From CALHRB01 sp964473465 (lineage in GTDB: Bacteria; Bacteroidota; Ignavibacteria; Kapaibacteriales; UBA2268), in contig CAYYPE010000002.1 of the NCBI GenBank assembly GCA_964473465.1, positions 62,001 through 126,000 of the forward strand: a stretch of 64,000 nucleotides of DNA, read 5' to 3'. The notes beneath the pieces were generated by a model that saw only the letters and a program-made list of their open reading frames with translations, was not told the origin of the DNA and made no database searches. The number at the start of each line of letters is the position of its first letter. Position 1 is the first letter of the stretch. Below are positions 17,994 through 27,480 of the stretch, piece by piece. Made by a program: the position numbers and the translations under genes.

Positions 17994-18063
17994 TCTGTTG
18001 AAAAGAAAACATTTTGAATTTCAAAAATATTTCTTATTTTAGAAATGCAGTTTTTTTTCAGCG

Positions 18064-18070
18064 AGGAGGT
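18064..18070 (+). promoter_or_regulatory. Consensus Shine-Dalgarno that fixes the start at 18075
   Basis: AGGAGGT lies 4 nt before ATG 18075. The upstream in-frame ATG at 18045 has no such site and would add residues before the signal peptide. Confidence 0.8.
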
Positions 18071-18074
18071 AAAA

Positions 18075-21000
18075 ATGAAATCAATATTACCCACCCGTTT
18101 ATTATTTGTAATTTTTGTTAATCTGATTGTCTTGACATCCAAGGCTTATTCCTGTCCCATTATCGAAGTTCCTTTGCCCGAAAGAGTAGGAAATTCATCT
18201 CTTATTGTCGAGGGAAAAATAACAGATAAGTTTAGTCTCTGGAATAATCAGCAAAATTTGATATTAACGCTTCATAAGGTAAAGGTTTTTAAGATATTTA
18301 AGGGAAGTATTCGAGAAACAGAAATTGAAATTCTGGCTGAGGGAGGAAGAATTGGCGATATCGATCATATAATTTATCCGAATGATAATTTATCAATAGG
18401 AGATTATGGAATATTTTGCCTTGAAAAATCTGAATATTCAAGCTTATCCGGCTATAAGGGCAATTTTTATAAAATTTATGCAACAAAGCAGGGTTTTATT
18501 AAATATGATAAATTAAATAATATTGCAACTGATTATTTTAAAGAATACAAAGGACTGCCCGAAACCATTTATTCATTAATCGAGAAACTAACAGGGCAAA
18601 AATTCAGAGAAATTCAGAAAAATGATTTATTTTTTGATGAAAAAAAAGATAAAAAGGATAAACCGCTTGTAACAATAAATTCATTTGCTCCTACCTCCAT
18701 TACCGCTGGAACAGGCTCAATATTAGCAATTAACGGGACAGACTTCGGTGCTACCAGAGGCTCGGTTAGATTTAGAAATGCAGATAATGGGGGAATTGAC
18801 TATATAACTGTATCGGGAGCTACTTCTATTCCATACTGGTCAAATACCGACATATTGGTGATTGTTCCAAAAAATGCCTGCAGTGGCACCATTCAGGTTG
18901 TTAATTCACTAAACGATGTAGGAACTTCTTCAACATCTCTGAATATACCTTATGCAGTTCAGTCAGCTTCAGAAACATTACCCATATTTCTCGTTAATTT
19001 AAATGGTAGTGGAGGCTATACCTTCAGGTTTTCCCAGACTTTTTTGAGGAATACAGCAGCCCTGAATGCTTTCCTTAGAGCCCTTGAAACATGGCGATGT
19101 GGGACTTATGTAAATTTTGGATACACACTTACCCCTGTTCAGGATTCTTGTCCGAGTTATAATAATGTTAATACAATAACATTTACAAATCAGAATTGTG
19201 ATCTTTCGGCAGGGCTTTTAGCTCAAACAAGATTTGCCTATACTAACTGTGGAACAGGAGCTTTTTTCTATGAAATGGATATTATATTTTCGAGGGGAAT
19301 AAATTGGAATTTCGATTTAAACAGAACCTGCACTGCTTGTGTTGACTTCCAGTCTGTTGCACTTCATGAAATTGGCCATTGCCATTGCCTCGCACATTCA
19401 TGCGGCACTAATGATGTGATGTATTATTCACTTGCCAATGATGTTGAACGCCGTTTTTTAAATTATGATAGCGATCTTGCAGGAGGCAATTATATAATGG
19501 ATAGCAGCAGGGTTTTTAATCGTTGCAGTCGCTCTCCGATGGAAGCCTTAAACAGTTCGAATTGCTCTGTAACTTATTCACCTGTTGCAAAATTCAACGT
19601 TTCAGCCACTCAGGGCTGCAAAAGTCTTTCCGTTAATTTTAACGATCAAAGCGAAAACAATCCCACAAGCTGGAGCTGGGATATTGACAATAATGGCACT
19701 TATGATTATTTCATTCAAAATCCAAGTCACACTTATAATTCCCCGGGGAGTTATTCAGTTAAACTAAAAGTTACTAATGCCATTGGTAGTGATAGTTTGA
19801 TAAAAAACAACATTATTAACGTTTATCCTTTGCCAAACCCAGATTTTCTGGGGGATTTATCCGTATGCGAAAATGACTCAGTTATTTATACCACAACAAG
19901 ATTGAGTGGAAATTCTTATTTATGGTCGGTTACCGGGGGTAGAATTTCTGGGGTTAATAATTCTGATACTCTCAAGGTAATTTGGTCAGGGGGTCCCAAT
20001 GGTTCTGTAACATTAAAGCAAACAGTAGATTCAACTGGCTGCACTGATTCTTTGACTAAAAGTGTAGTAATTAATCCATTACCATCGCCTAAAATCTCGG
20101 GTTATGAAAAGATATGTTTTGGCTCTCAAGCTGTATATACAATTACTCCAAAGCCAAACGTAAAATCAGAATGGTTTGTTAATGGAGGAATTATTAACGG
20201 ACAGAGTACAAATGACTCAGTTATGGTCAAATGGAACAGTGCAGGCAATAATGCTGTAAAAGTCATTCAAACTGACACAATTACAGGATGCAGGGATTCA
20301 GCCTTATATTCTGTGATTGTTTATCCACTACCAGTTGTAGAATTTCATGGTGAAACAAATTCTTGTATAAATTCACAAATACTTTACTATGTAAATGGAA
20401 ACGACAGTTTATCTTACTACTGGTCAGTCATAAATGGCAGAATTCTTACTAATAAAGAAAATGACAGCGTTACGGTAATATGGGATCATGTTGGGCAAGG
20501 GTCTATTAAAGTAGTTTTTGTTAACGATTCCACCTTATGTTTAGACTCATTGGCTTATGATGTAACAATATATCAAGGACCAAAAAATCCTATATCCGGC
20601 GATACAGTAGTTTGCCTTAATACAATTGGTAATTATTATTCCATAAATGACAGTGGTATAGAATACAACTGGAAAGCAAACAACGGAACAATCTTGGGTT
20701 CAAATACTAATTATCAGGTTCAGGTGCTTTGGGATGTAAGGAGTAAAAACAGGTTAACGCTTGTTCAGAAAGATCTGGCTACCGGTTGTATTGACTCGAC
20801 AATTTTCGATGTTACTGTCAATCCTTTGCCAAAGGCATCATTTAATGCTGGTGAGGAAGCTTGCTTAGGATGTCTTGTCAAATATAGTGCTAATTCATCT
20901 TTATTATTCTATAAGTGGGAAGCAAATAAAGGAAAAATTGAGGGACCGGATGATAAAAAGGATGTAAGTGTCAGATGGAATGACGAGGGAACTGGATATT

Positions 21001-21800
21001 TAAAACTTGTTTTCACAAGTCCAAATACATTGTGCAAAGATTCCACGACAAAAAATATTGAAATCAGGAAGTTGGAGCCACCTCCTATTATTATTAGTTC
21101 TGATGTATGCGAGGGAACATTCGACACTGTGTTTACAAACAATAATCAGCTTTATTCACTAAAATGGCAAGTAAACGGAGCAAAACTCGGAACTAATGAG
21201 AAAAATTCCTATGCAATTGTTTATTGGACTAATGCAGGTATTGCGAAAATAAAACTTATTAGAACCATCCAGTTTTACGATTATATTGACTCTTCTGAAA
21301 AACAAGTAGTAGTCAATCCTAAACCAGAGAAACCATCAATAATAAAGGATAATGATAATCTGATATCTTCAATATCTGCAACAGAGTATGATTGGTATTT
21401 GAATGATTTGCTGATTGCCACAAATACACAAAATGTGTTTAAGCCATCAAAATCCGGAACATATAAGCTGAAAATAAAGAATGGATTCGGGTGCTATTCT
21501 GATTTTTCTGACCCGGTAAATGTTTCTGTTGTTTCAGTTGATGATGGAAGTGTTTTGGGGAAATTAATAATCAAACCAAATCCTGCAAGTGATAAAATTT
21601 CTATTGAATTTACTGATAATGCTGATTTTACGGCAATTAAGTTTTTTGATATTATGGGCAAAGAAGTTGATATTATTCCTTTAAATGTAATGAATAATGT
21701 CGTTGATATTGATTTATCTAATATCCCGCAGGGAATATACACAATCCAAGTAAAAGAAGGATCAAATATTTTTATAGGAAAAATAATCGTAATAAAATGA
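18075..21800 (+). CDS. T9SS-secreted matrixin-type metallopeptidase with IPT/TIG and PKD-like domains
   Basis: 1241 residues. A Sec signal (MKSILPTRLL to about residue 27, SKAYS) is followed by a Cys-containing N-terminal domain, an IPT/TIG domain (VTINSFAPTSITAG, about 205-295), then a zinc metallopeptidase domain with HEIGHCHCLAH at residues 431-441: three zinc histidines, the catalytic Glu, and a downstream DVMYYSL Met-turn, as in matrixins. A true PKD domain (WSWDIDNNGTYDY, about 515-590) and about six PKD-like or Ig-like modules with a repeated C...SYxWxVxxG pattern follow. A type A sorting domain (IIKPNPASDKI to the end) closes it. It is probably a secreted or surface endopeptidase. No prodomain Cys switch could be assigned with confidence. 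Confidence 0.85.
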   Translation: MKSILPTRLLFVIFVNLIVLTSKAYSCPIIEVPLPERVGNSSLIVEGKITDKFSLWNNQQNLILTLHKVKVFKIFKGSIRETEIEILAEGGRIGDIDHIIYPNDNLSIGDYGIFCLEKSEYSSLSGYKGNFYKIYATKQGFIKYDKLNNIATDYFKEYKGLPETIYSLIEKLTGQKFREIQKNDLFFDEKKDKKDKPLVTINSFAPTSITAGTGSILAINGTDFGATRGSVRFRNADNGGIDYITVSGATSIPYWSNTDILVIVPKNACSGTIQVVNSLNDVGTSSTSLNIPYAVQSASETLPIFLVNLNGSGGYTFRFSQTFLRNTAALNAFLRALETWRCGTYVNFGYTLTPVQDSCPSYNNVNTITFTNQNCDLSAGLLAQTRFAYTNCGTGAFFYEMDIIFSRGINWNFDLNRTCTACVDFQSVALHEIGHCHCLAHSCGTNDVMYYSLANDVERRFLNYDSDLAGGNYIMDSSRVFNRCSRSPMEALNSSNCSVTYSPVAKFNVSATQGCKSLSVNFNDQSENNPTSWSWDIDNNGTYDYFIQNPSHTYNSPGSYSVKLKVTNAIGSDSLIKNNIINVYPLPNPDFLGDLSVCENDSVIYTTTRLSGNSYLWSVTGGRISGVNNSDTLKVIWSGGPNGSVTLKQTVDSTGCTDSLTKSVVINPLPSPKISGYEKICFGSQAVYTITPKPNVKSEWFVNGGIINGQSTNDSVMVKWNSAGNNAVKVIQTDTITGCRDSALYSVIVYPLPVVEFHGETNSCINSQILYYVNGNDSLSYYWSVINGRILTNKENDSVTVIWDHVGQGSIKVVFVNDSTLCLDSLAYDVTIYQGPKNPISGDTVVCLNTIGNYYSINDSGIEYNWKANNGTILGSNTNYQVQVLWDVRSKNRLTLVQKDLATGCIDSTIFDVTVNPLPKASFNAGEEACLGCLVKYSANSSLLFYKWEANKGKIEGPDDKKDVSVRWNDEGTGYLKLVFTSPNTLCKDSTTKNIEIRKLEPPPIIISSDVCEGTFDTVFTNNNQLYSLKWQVNGAKLGTNEKNSYAIVYWTNAGIAKIKLIRTIQFYDYIDSSEKQVVVNPKPEKPSIIKDNDNLISSISATEYDWYLNDLLIATNTQNVFKPSKSGTYKLKIKNGFGCYSDFSDPVNVSVVSVDDGSVLGKLIIKPNPASDKISIEFTDNADFTAIKFFDIMGKEVDIIPLNVMNNVVDIDLSNIPQGIYTIQVKEGSNIFIGKIIVIK

Positions 21801-21860
21801 TTGAGAGGCTATCTCAACAGGACAGTTCCGCTTTAATAAATAATAGTAGCCACGACTAAG

Positions 21861-21886
21861 TATCCACGAGCTTGAGCTCGTGGATA
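21861..21886. repeat. REP-like perfect palindrome upstream of the RAYT gene
   Basis: TATCCACGAGCT (21861-21872) and AGCTCGTGGATA (21875-21886) form a perfect 12-bp stem around TG. Related CCACG...CGTGG hairpins occur downstream of the transposase gene. Confidence 0.85.
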
Positions 21887-21906
21887 AGATAAAACAAACA
21901 AACCGA

Positions 21907-22368
21907 CGGCTTTAGCCAAAATCGACAGAAATTAAATATGCCCTATATTAAAATATGGATTCATTTAATATTCTCTACAAAGAATCGGGAACCTTTAATT
22001 ACCAAAGAAATAATATCTGAAATAATCGGGCATATTAAATCAAATGCCAAGGCAATAGATATTTATATTGATTTAATTAATGGAGTTAAAGACCATATTC
22101 ATATACTTCTTTCGTTAGGAAGTGAACAAAATATCGCAAAAATTGTTCAGATGATTAAGGAAGAATCATCTTTTTGGATAAGCAAGAATAAAATCTCAAA
22201 ATCAAAATTTGAATGGCAGGATGAGTATATTGCTTTATCAGTTAGCGGATCAAATGTTGATAAAATTAGGGAGTATATCAAGAATCAGGAAGAGCATCAT
22301 AGAGTAAAGACATTTGCAGAGGAATATGAAATGTTTATAAATAAAATAAAAGAATTTGGCTAAAGCCG
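21907..22368. mobile_element. RAYT/IS200-like element bounded by 14-bp inverted repeats
   Basis: CGGCTTTAGCCAAA (21907-21920) is repeated inverted as TTTGGCTAAAGCCG (22355-22368), the latter overlapping the stop codon of the transposase. The pair encloses the transposase gene almost exactly. REP-like hairpins lie just outside. IS200-like elements normally have subterminal hairpins rather than terminal inverted repeats, so this pair may itself be part of the REP set. Confidence 0.6.
21938..22363 (+). CDS. REP-associated tyrosine transposase (RAYT), IS200/IS605-like
   Basis: 141 residues, full length for the family. The HUH motif is His53-Ile-His55 in VKDHIHILLSL, and the catalytic tyrosine is Tyr113 in DKIREYIKNQEEHHR, followed by the family-typical EHHR. 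FEWQDEYIALSVSGS is also characteristic. Such enzymes cut and rejoin single-stranded DNA at REP or BIME hairpins. Flanking hairpins with CCACG/CGTGG stems on both sides support a RAYT with its own REP substrates. No accessory tnpB gene is present. The frame looks intact and may be active. Confidence 0.88.
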   Translation: MPYIKIWIHLIFSTKNREPLITKEIISEIIGHIKSNAKAIDIYIDLINGVKDHIHILLSLGSEQNIAKIVQMIKEESSFWISKNKISKSKFEWQDEYIALSVSGSNVDKIREYIKNQEEHHRVKTFAEEYEMFINKIKEFG

Positions 22369-22390
22369 ATTTGTGTATATATTATTATAT

Positions 22391-22410
22391 CCACGAGCTA
22401 AAGTTCGTGG
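22391..22410. repeat. REP-like hairpin downstream of the RAYT gene (copy 2)
   Basis: CCACGAGCT, AA, AGTTCGTGG: a 9-bp stem with one G-T wobble, the same sequence family as the upstream palindrome at 21861-21886. Confidence 0.75.
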
Positions 22411-22425
22411 CAATTCAAGAATAGC

Positions 22426-22445
22426 CACGGCTTTTAAGTCGTGGG
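22426..22445. repeat. REP-like hairpin downstream of the RAYT gene (copy 3)
   Basis: CCACGGCTT, TT, AAGTCGTGG: a 9-bp stem with one G-T wobble. It shares the CCACG/CGTGG ends with the other two copies but differs in the inner stem. Confidence 0.75.
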
Positions 22446-22472
22446 TAATAAAAATCAGAAATGTATTTAAAG

Positions 22473-22631
22473 CTATACTGCTGGAAAAAATATATAGCTT
22501 ATTGTAACTAATACCCCCAGAAGAATCACTCCGGTCAGGATAGAGTAAAAAATTAGTTTTTTCTCCACTGGATCAAGTGGTTCATATTCCATTTTTTTAA
22601 TTTCATCTGCAATTTTCGGGTTATCTGTCAT
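22473..22631 (-). CDS. Small single-pass membrane protein next to a YeiH-type transporter
   Basis: 52 residues from ATG 22631, chosen because GAGGGA lies just upstream; a longer frame starting at 22679 would overlap the transporter gene and lacks such a site. It has a charged N-terminus (MTDNPKIADEIKKMEYEPLDP), one membrane helix (about residues 26-49) and a short hydrophobic end. I do not recognise a family. It starts 23 bp after the transporter stop on the same strand, so it is probably cotranscribed and could be a regulatory or assembly subunit of the transporter. This is inferred from position only. Confidence 0.65.
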   Translation of the reverse strand: MTDNPKIADEIKKMEYEPLDPVEKKLIFYSILTGVILLGVLVTISYIFFPAV

Positions 22632-22653
22632 TTTTATCCCTCTTAAAACTAAA

Positions 22654-24096
22654 TTACAAAACAGGAGGTTTGGCACCATGGAAAAAGAGCCATGATATCA
22701 GCAATCCTATCCATATAATGAATCCGAACAGACATAATATATAAATAGCAGCAAGTTTACCAATACCTTCTTCCCAAAGTTTTTTGAAATTGGATACCAC
22801 TCCGATGGTAAAGAAAGTCATAACAAAGAAAAGTTGACGGAAGATATTTCCTTCCTCGCTTGCTATCTTAGCCATTTTGATTGTTTCCGGAAAACTAAGA
22901 CAAAGAATAAGAAAAACTATAAAAGTAAGAACATAGCCTATAACAAATTTGGGAAATCTATCCCAGATTTCCTTTCCCGAGGGTTTTTCCCCGGTTTTAC
23001 TTTTATTGATTTTAGCTGTCCAGATATAGGCAAGAACGAAAGCCCAGATACCAATAAAAACGTCGATGAAAACTTTGACGGTTGTGGCTGTCATAAGTAT
23101 CCATCCTTCTTTGTAGTTGATCCCGGAGACTGCAAGAGCTTTAGCCCTTATTAAGCCATCTGTTATGGCACCGCTGGCTACAGCAGCTCCATCTGTTTTA
23201 ACGGCTAAACCCATCCATGCACCAGCGACAAGAGGCTCATTATACAGAAACGTTTGTGCAAGAAATGGTAATAGTAAAAGCTCAACAACTGCAAAGACAA
23301 CAACTAAAGATGAAACCATTATTGGAATAATGGGTCTGCATCTGATTGCTCCTCCAGTGGCGATAGCAGCTGATACACCACAAATTGAGATTCCTGAAGC
23401 CAATGGGGCAGCCCATTCTTTACTAAACTTAAAATATTTTCGGGCAATATAATAAACAAAAGCCCAGTAAATCAGATATGCAACAATTATCGAACATAAG
23501 CCCATAAACAATATAGCAGAAGCAAGCGTTGCAGATTCGGCTGCTTTCACTCCAAGAGAGGCACCCATGATTACTATTGCAGTTTTGATATATAATTCTG
23601 GTTTAGTGGCTTCGTTAAGAAACTTTGAAAAGCCCGGCATAAAATTTCCGACAATTAAGCCTGCAAGAAGAGCTATGATATAACCTGCCTCCCCAGTGAG
23701 ATTCAATGACCAGCTAATTTTATAGTTGTCGAGTTTGTCCGGGGTTGCGGCTATATAAGCATAATGACCTAAGATCCATGAAATATAGCTTATGGCAAAT
23801 ACTACCGTGAAACTAAACATAAATTTTTTTATGTCAAGCTTTAATGCTCTGGCTCCAATTGTCATAATTATGAGCATAAAAATAAATGTCAGAAATATTG
23901 AAAATAATGGGGATAGTGAAGAAAAAGATTCTGAAATACTTTTTGTTGACTGTTCAATGGAAATCCAAACATTCGTCTTTGCTGACCAGCCAAGTAAGTC
24001 AATGCCAAAAAAAATACCGAGACTTAATAAAAATATAGCTAAACCCAACCATAGGGCTAACCAGTCTTCGCTAAGTTTTTTTTCTTTAGGTTCCAT
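22654..24096 (-). CDS. YeiH/UPF0324-family putative anion (sulfate) exporter
   Basis: 480 residues with about 11 predicted membrane segments. The YeiH family blocks LYIKTAIVIMGASLGVKAAE, GISICGVSAAIATGGAI and AGAWMGLAVKTDGAAVASG are present. Family members are annotated as putative sulfate exporters, but transport has seldom been shown. It is longer than typical YeiH (about 340-350) because of extra N-terminal segments (about residues 1-130, with three more membrane helices), as in the larger subgroup. It is divergent from the TonB receptor gene and followed by a 52-aa membrane protein gene. Confidence 0.85.
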   Translation of the reverse strand: MEPKEKKLSEDWLALWLGLAIFLLSLGIFFGIDLLGWSAKTNVWISIEQSTKSISESFSSLSPLFSIFLTFIFMLIIMTIGARALKLDIKKFMFSFTVVFAISYISWILGHYAYIAATPDKLDNYKISWSLNLTGEAGYIIALLAGLIVGNFMPGFSKFLNEATKPELYIKTAIVIMGASLGVKAAESATLASAILFMGLCSIIVAYLIYWAFVYYIARKYFKFSKEWAAPLASGISICGVSAAIATGGAIRCRPIIPIMVSSLVVVFAVVELLLLPFLAQTFLYNEPLVAGAWMGLAVKTDGAAVASGAITDGLIRAKALAVSGINYKEGWILMTATTVKVFIDVFIGIWAFVLAYIWTAKINKSKTGEKPSGKEIWDRFPKFVIGYVLTFIVFLILCLSFPETIKMAKIASEEGNIFRQLFFVMTFFTIGVVSNFKKLWEEGIGKLAAIYILCLFGFIIWIGLLISWLFFHGAKPPVL

Positions 24097-24403
24097 AATG
24101 ACTCTTGTTAATTTGGAACATAAAATTTTCTAAAAAATATAAATTTTTTTTAATACTGGCTAAAACAATTACTGAAAAATTAATTTTGTAACATAATTTG
24201 TGTTTTTTTGACTCATTTTCTGTTAATTATACTTAAAAAGCTTTATTTATCTTGAGCAATGTAAATACAAATAAATACAGTAACATAGCAATATTTCACC
24301 AACTTCTCTTAACCAATTATTAACAGTAAATTTATTTATTATTCATACTATAAAACCAAATTGCATTTGGTTAATTATAAATAATGTAATTTTTGAGGTT
24401 TTT
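24097..24403. other. Divergent promoter region between YeiH-type and TonB receptor genes
   Basis: 307 bp, strongly AT-rich, with two outward transcription units. GAGG lies 7 nt before the receptor ATG. No clear operator palindrome was found outside the coding-region hairpin at 24420-24449. Confidence 0.45.
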
Positions 24404-27280
24404 ATGGATTTCCATTTTCAAATAAAGACAGTAATAACTGTCTTTATTTTATTTTTATCATTTTTTGTAAGTCCCTTATTATGGGCTAATACTGGAAGTA
24501 TAACCGGCAAGGTTATTGATTCTGAATCCGGTTCTCCTCTTAGAAGTGCGACAATAATGGTCAAGAACACCAAATTAGGTGCTTTCTCTGATGTAAAGGG
24601 AGAATATAAAGTTCGAAATTTAACACCTGGAGTTTATACATTAAAGGTCAGCTATGTAGGTTATCTACCAAAAGAAATTGAAAATATCGAAGTTCCCTCT
24701 TCACAAGAAGTCAATATAACAGTAGTTCTTCAACCAGAAACAAAAATGACCGAAGAAGTCATTGTTGACGCAGTAAGGTCAAATGACAATCAGGCAGCAA
24801 TTTTAGCTATCAGAAAAAATGCCTCAAACGTAAGCGATGGTATTGGTATTGAAGAAATAAAAAAACTACCGGATTCAGATGCGGGACAGTCTCTGAAAAG
24901 AGTTACCGGAGTTACTCTTGTTGATAATAAATTCATCTATATCAGAGGAGTAAGCGAAAGATATAGCAATACAACACTCAACGGAGCTGCTGTAACAACA
25001 ACAGAGCCAGATAAAAAAGCATTTTCTTATGATATTTTCCCCTCGGATTTGCTTGAAAATATCAGTGTTGTTAAATCCTTCACTCCAGACCTTCCCGGCA
25101 ATTTTGCAGGTGGTCTTGTTCAGCTTAATACAACAAATTTCCCCGATAAATTCAGCTTAAAGTTTTCAACCTCTACCAGTTTCAATACAAATGTTACAGG
25201 TAAAACTGATGCATTTATTTATTCTCCCGGAGGCTCAACTGACTGGCTTGGATTTGATGATGGAACAAGAGCTCTGCCAGCAGATTTTCCTGCCAACAGG
25301 CGAGAAATTGACCAACTGAGAACAAGTTCTTACAATCCTTATGATACAACTGGTGCAAAAGAAAGATATGAAGCATTAGCCAAAAAATTCAATTCTAAAT
25401 CTTGGAGACAGGACAGAAAAACCATTAATCCTTTTGACAACAGGAGTTTTAGCTTCAGCTTCTCAGATGCTTATGATATAGCGGAAGACAGCCGTTTTGG
25501 TATAGTCAGTTCATTAAATTATAGTAATTCCTATTCTCTTAATTACCTTGAAAGAAACAGGTTAACTGCTGATGGAAGTGAGTTTTATTTAGCAGATGGA
25601 ACCGTAGCAATCCGCTCTGTTAATATCGGTGGTCTATTAAACCTTGCTCTTAAATTAGGGCCTAACCATCAGATCGGTTTCAAAAATGTTTATTCAAGAA
25701 GCGCCGATGATGAAGCAACTCAATTGGAAGGTCAGGATGTTGCTTATCAATTTCTCGACTATAAGAATTTTAGTACTCATTATACACAAAAAGAGTTGTA
25801 TTCAGCTCAGTTGAATGGAGATCATAATTTATTCTCAAATAACACTCTGGTCGAATGGAGATTTGGATATTCAAAATCACACAGAGATGAACCTGACTAT
25901 AGAAGGATCAGATTTGCAAGACAGTTAGCTGATGCCCAGCAAAATCCAAATACACCCTATTCCCCCGAAATCGTATATACTGAATATGGCGATGGCGCAA
26001 GGGTTGGAAGGTTTTATTCAAATCTGGATGATAATATTTTTTCCGGAGCTCTCAACCTGACTATCCCTCTTGGACAGATGAAAATAAAAGTAGGGGCACT
26101 AACAGAAAATAACGAAAGAGATTTCAATGCAAGGTCAATCACTATTATCACTCCACCTCAAGGTTTGGCTGATGATATTGATTCAATATTATATGATTAC
26201 AAAAATCCTGACAGGATATTTGCTCCTGAAAATTTCAGAGTTGAAGACGGATTCAGAATTAGTGAAGATTCAAAATTAATGGATTCTTATTCTGCAAGCG
26301 AAAATCTTTGGGCACTTTATTTTATGCTTGATTTGCCCTTCAAGGTTTTCAATCAGGACTTGAGATTTATCGGTGGTGTCCGCTATGAAAACAGCCATCA
26401 AAAACTTAATAGTTATATGATAAATGATGAGAAAGTTGAAGTAAACAATATTAATCAAGATCTTCTTCCTTCAATTAATTTAATCTGGAAGGCAGATGAA
26501 TTAACCAATTTAAGATTATCATACTCAAAAACACTAACAAGACCCACTTTCAGGGAATATGCACCATTTGCATTTTTTGACTTTCTGACTCAATTTTTAG
26601 TCAGAGGAAACCCAAGCCTTGTTCGTGCTTTGATTGAAAATTATGACTTAAGATATGAATTATTCCCTCAGGCTGGCGAAGTTATCTCTGTTGGCGTATT
26701 TTATAAGACATTCGATAATGCAATCGAAGAAACCATTTTCCCACAACAAAGTGAAATTTCCAGAACTTATGACAATGCCAAAGGAACTGCCCGTAACTAC
26801 GGCGTAGAATTCGAAATAAGAAAAAATCTTGGAACAATATTTAGTTTTTTGAATAATTTTACAATTAATTTAAACCTTGCTCTTATAAAATCCGAAATAA
26901 CCGTTTTGCAGGGTGGTAAGGGAACTGAAGATACCCGTTCAATGTGGGGACAGTCGCCATATACCTTTAATTTAGGTTTATTCTACTATCAACCAGACTG
27001 GAAAACATCGGTTAATCTGGGGTATAATATTTATGGCAGGAGAATTATTCAAGTTGCACAGCAAGGTATATATACATTTAAAGATCCACACATTTACGAA
27101 TTACCAAGGAATATGTTAGACTTTTCCATCATTCAACCGATTTTTACAAATATGGAGTTGAAACTCACGTTTAAAAATTTGCTGAATGAAAAGACTATTT
27201 ACGAGCAAGGTGGTAAAACTGTAGATCTTAATAATTATGGAACAGATATAACATTTGGGATAAGTTACAAAATCCAATAA
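24404..27280 (+). CDS. TonB-dependent receptor with carboxypeptidase-D-like regulatory domain
   Basis: 958 residues. A signal peptide (to about residue 30, LLWAN) is followed by a CarboxypepD_reg-like domain (GSITGKVIDSESGSPLRSAT, about 31-115), a plug domain (SDAGQSLKRVTGVTLV, FIYIRGVSERYSNTTLNG, about 125-250) and a 22-strand-type barrel ending in ITFGISYKIQ with terminal aromatic/hydrophobic residues. It takes up a scarce substrate (siderophore, sugar, peptide) across the outer membrane using TonB energy. No SusD partner is adjacent; a T9SS protein gene follows 200 bp downstream. A strong hairpin lies in codons 6-16, and a terminator follows the gene. Confidence 0.9.
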   Translation: MDFHFQIKTVITVFILFLSFFVSPLLWANTGSITGKVIDSESGSPLRSATIMVKNTKLGAFSDVKGEYKVRNLTPGVYTLKVSYVGYLPKEIENIEVPSSQEVNITVVLQPETKMTEEVIVDAVRSNDNQAAILAIRKNASNVSDGIGIEEIKKLPDSDAGQSLKRVTGVTLVDNKFIYIRGVSERYSNTTLNGAAVTTTEPDKKAFSYDIFPSDLLENISVVKSFTPDLPGNFAGGLVQLNTTNFPDKFSLKFSTSTSFNTNVTGKTDAFIYSPGGSTDWLGFDDGTRALPADFPANRREIDQLRTSSYNPYDTTGAKERYEALAKKFNSKSWRQDRKTINPFDNRSFSFSFSDAYDIAEDSRFGIVSSLNYSNSYSLNYLERNRLTADGSEFYLADGTVAIRSVNIGGLLNLALKLGPNHQIGFKNVYSRSADDEATQLEGQDVAYQFLDYKNFSTHYTQKELYSAQLNGDHNLFSNNTLVEWRFGYSKSHRDEPDYRRIRFARQLADAQQNPNTPYSPEIVYTEYGDGARVGRFYSNLDDNIFSGALNLTIPLGQMKIKVGALTENNERDFNARSITIITPPQGLADDIDSILYDYKNPDRIFAPENFRVEDGFRISEDSKLMDSYSASENLWALYFMLDLPFKVFNQDLRFIGGVRYENSHQKLNSYMINDEKVEVNNINQDLLPSINLIWKADELTNLRLSYSKTLTRPTFREYAPFAFFDFLTQFLVRGNPSLVRALIENYDLRYELFPQAGEVISVGVFYKTFDNAIEETIFPQQSEISRTYDNAKGTARNYGVEFEIRKNLGTIFSFLNNFTINLNLALIKSEITVLQGGKGTEDTRSMWGQSPYTFNLGLFYYQPDWKTSVNLGYNIYGRRIIQVAQQGIYTFKDPHIYELPRNMLDFSIIQPIFTNMELKLTFKNLLNEKTIYEQGGKTVDLNNYGTDITFGISYKIQ
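24420..24449 (+). promoter_or_regulatory. Strong hairpin at the 5' end of the TonB-receptor coding sequence
   Basis: AAATAAAGACAGT (24420-24432) and ACTGTCTTTATTT (24437-24449) form a perfect 13-bp inverted repeat around AATA, starting 16 nt after the first base of the start codon. In mRNA it would be a stem inside the ribosome footprint zone. Confidence 0.6.
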
Positions 27281-27307
27281 GCTCTTACATTTCATAGTTT
27301 TAAGCAT

Positions 27308-27346
27308 ATATTAAGGTGGTAAAATTTACCACCTTAATATATTTTT
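27308..27346 (+). terminator. Terminator after the TonB receptor gene
   Basis: A 16-bp inverted repeat, ATATTAAGGTGGTAAA (27308-27323) with TTTACCACCTTAATAT (27325-27340), then ATTTTT. It is only 27 bp after the stop and separates the receptor from the T9SS gene downstream. Confidence 0.8.
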
Positions 27347-27480
27347 CATACAAGTTTTGCAGTTAAAAAACATGAAATTCACATTATATAAATGATAAAT
27401 TAACAAATACTTAACTGGCAATCGATAAATTGCAATTCATTTTGATTCTAAATCATTTTTTTTAATAACGGAGTATTTTT

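Noticed and set aside
21801..21817. TTGAGA...TCTCAA hairpin after the metallopeptidase gene as a terminator
   Set aside because: Stem is only 6 bp and no T run follows.
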